Shown here in pieces: positions 62,832-64,000 of a stretch of 64,000 nucleotides of DNA; within the stretch, counting starts at the first letter, position 1; each line of letters begins with the position of its first letter. This DNA is from an uncultured Barnesiella sp. (GTDB taxonomy: Bacteria > Bacteroidota > Bacteroidia > Bacteroidales > Barnesiellaceae_A), in the NCBI GenBank assembly GCA_944321085.1, contig CALUJY010000007.1, positions 1 through 64,000 on the forward strand, given 5' to 3'. The notes below the pieces were generated by a model, which did not search any database, was not told the origin of the DNA, and saw nothing but the letters and a program-made list of their open reading frames with translations. The position numbers were made by a program, and so were the translations under genes.

Positions 62832-63661
62832 GGTTGCCGGCTTTATGCGTGCTTCTCTTGATAGCCTTTGCATGTCATGCACAACGCACGGCCGTTGTCG
62901 AGGCCGAGTACACCTACTACGCACCTACAAACGTCACGATAGAACAGGCTAAACAAACCGCTTTGCAACGTGCCATGACCGAAGCCATCGCAGCCCGTTT
63001 CGGTACGCTCGTGCAACAGGTTAGTACCACAAAAGTCACCAACACCGACGGCTCTTCGTCGGTCGATTATAGTGCATTGGGCAGCTCGGACGTTCGCGGC
63101 GAATGGATACGTACCATAGGCGAACCGCTCTTCGACATAGACTATCAAGACCATCAACTCATCATAAAAGTCAAGGTCAAAGGCGAAGCCCGAGAGATAA
63201 CATACCTGAAACCGCAATTTGCAACTCGTCTGCTCCGCAATGGCACACAAGACCACCACGAGTCGGAAGAGTTTCGCGACGGCGACTACCTCTTTATGTC
63301 GGTTATTTCTCCCATAGAAGGTTATATTGCTATTTTCTGCAAAGACGACTCTATAAGATGTCTGCTACCTGCTATCGATACCACAGACGGCGTAGAACGT
63401 ATCGAGGCAAACAAACGTCATCTTTTCTTCACCGGATATGGCAACCGACTACAAATCGGGTACAATGGTGCCGACGAGGTAAACTCGGTTTATGTCCTCT
63501 TCTCACCCAACCCCATTATACGCCCCTTATCGGCCCAAATCGACGAGGGCGGGTTGCCGGTCTTCTCGAACGACGAGTTCAACCAGTGGTTATCGGAGAT
63601 GCGCAACCACGACAGAGACTTACAAATTGAAGTGAAATACTTTTATATACGAGATTTATGA
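62828..63661 (+). CDS. Exported DUF4384-type protein
   Basis: A 277-residue secreted protein. A short signal peptide (MRLPALCVLLLIAFACHA) is followed by a domain at about 20-125 that resembles the preceding lipoprotein (YYAPTNVTIEQAKQTALQRA, then DYQDHQLIIKVKVKGEA), and then a DUF4384-like beta domain at about 140-277 (DGDYLFMSVISPIEGYIAIF, LFFTGYGNRLQIGY, SVYVLFSPNPI). DUF4384 domains are found in secreted or periplasmic proteins and have no settled function. The ATG overlaps the lipoprotein stop and its own stop overlaps the next ATG, so all three are translationally coupled. Confidence 0.75.
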   Translation: MRLPALCVLLLIAFACHAQRTAVVEAEYTYYAPTNVTIEQAKQTALQRAMTEAIAARFGTLVQQVSTTKVTNTDGSSSVDYSALGSSDVRGEWIRTIGEPLFDIDYQDHQLIIKVKVKGEAREITYLKPQFATRLLRNGTQDHHESEEFRDGDYLFMSVISPIEGYIAIFCKDDSIRCLLPAIDTTDGVERIEANKRHLFFTGYGNRLQIGYNGADEVNSVYVLFSPNPIIRPLSAQIDEGGLPVFSNDEFNQWLSEMRNHDRDLQIEVKYFYIRDL

Positions 63662-64000
63662 AACTTTTGAAACGTTTATTATTGGCCATAGCGCTCATCG
63701 TAACAGCTACCGGCACGGCTTCGGCTCAAAAAGGAATGAGTGGTATAGGTGTAAATGTAGGATTTGATTACGATATCTTTGAATCTTCTCTTCTAAACAA
63801 GTGGGCGATAAAGTATCAATACAATTTCAGCAACTACTATCGTATAGAACCCATCATTTCTTATAGTTACACACTTATTGACTCAGATGAAAATGCGAAC
63901 CCAAGTTCCTTTGAAATAGGTGTTAACAACCACTTTTTCATGACAAAAGCAAAACGCTTTCGCCCCTATGCAATAGCTGGTATAGGTTATATGCACCTAA
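63658..64000 (+). CDS. Outer-membrane beta-barrel protein, N-terminal part
   Basis: An incomplete gene cut by the window end; 114 codons are visible. It starts with ATG overlapping the previous stop (ATGA). A signal peptide (MKLLKRLLLAIALIVTATGT then ASA) is followed by alternating beta-strands (GIGVNVGFDYDIF, WAIKYQYNFSNYYRIEPIIS, SFEIGVNNHFFM, RPYAIAGIGYMHL). The pattern 'RPYAIAGIGY' is typical of small OmpA/OprF N-terminal-like porins of this phylum. Third gene of the lipoprotein/DUF4384 operon; its length and any C-terminal domain are unknown. Confidence 0.8.
   Translation, partial: MKLLKRLLLAIALIVTATGTASAQKGMSGIGVNVGFDYDIFESSLLNKWAIKYQYNFSNYYRIEPIISYSYTLIDSDENANPSSFEIGVNNHFFMTKAKRFRPYAIAGIGYMHL

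Overview
The window reads as chromosomal DNA from a member of the Bacteroidota, order Bacteroidales. The evidence is the promoter type seen upstream of most genes (a TTG element, 18-20 bases, then TAnnTTTG, with no Shine-Dalgarno sequences), the family content (lpxC-fabZ fusion, TPR-plus-HTH regulators, DUF4465 protein, succinate CoA-transferase, type IX secretion sorting tails), and ribosomal proteins close to the Bacteroides sequences I remember. The T9SS tails and a gingipain-type adhesin module point towards the Porphyromonadaceae/Barnesiellaceae side, but I cannot name a genus. No phage, transposase, integrase or CRISPR array is visible; this is mostly core genome with a few accessory surface and regulatory loci.

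Layout. 1-2.3 kb: an 80-bp tandem repeat, a polyprenyl synthase, a small lipoprotein gene and, just upstream of it, a rod-shaped structured RNA. 2.5-8.6 kb: a giant T9SS-exported adhesin divergent from a TPR/HTH regulator. 8.7-18.9 kb: housekeeping genes (membrane metallopeptidase, hisS plus a coupled TerB-like protein, Ca-type P-ATPase, transketolase, OmpA-like porin). 18.9-22.8 kb (minus strand): bactofilin, HD hydrolase, MFS transporter, miaB. 23-30.9 kb: small membrane protein, succinate CoA-transferase, gap, orphan histidine kinase, and the rplM-rpsI and rpsB-tsf translation genes with structured leaders. 31-36.6 kb (minus): DUF1593 protein, glmS, a T9SS-tailed DUF4465 protein behind a cobalamin riboswitch, and two identical tRNA-Val genes. 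37-40.4 kb: lpxD, lpxC-fabZ, lpxA for lipid A. 40.5-45.7 kb: AraC regulator divergent from kdgK, kdgA, kduI, kduD and a YhcH-family gene, an unsaturated-uronate catabolic locus ending in pyruvate and glyceraldehyde-3-phosphate. 45.9-48 kb: a WG-repeat protein. 48.1-50.3 kb: thioredoxin and peroxiredoxin divergent from oxyR, with a near-perfect OxyR operator between them. 50.4-53.7 kb: sufC-sufD-sufS without sufB. 53.9-58.1 kb: topA, upp, a GNAT-like protein. 58.1-61.7 kb: a pseudoknotted non-coding RNA, cysS, and a thioredoxin-fold lipoprotein that has lost its CxxC. 61.8-64 kb: a second copy of the rod-shaped RNA followed by a lipoprotein / DUF4384 / outer-membrane-barrel operon that runs off the window.

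The most unusual content is in the RNA. Two transcripts (2066-2310 minus; 61796-62094 plus) can be aligned, share a rod-like fold with compensatory changes, each has its own promoter and a closing helix followed by a U-run, and each lies 40-50 bases upstream of a lipoprotein gene. A third, unrelated RNA (58482-58650) can form an H-type pseudoknot and ends in an intrinsic terminator. I cannot assign any of the three to a named family with certainty.
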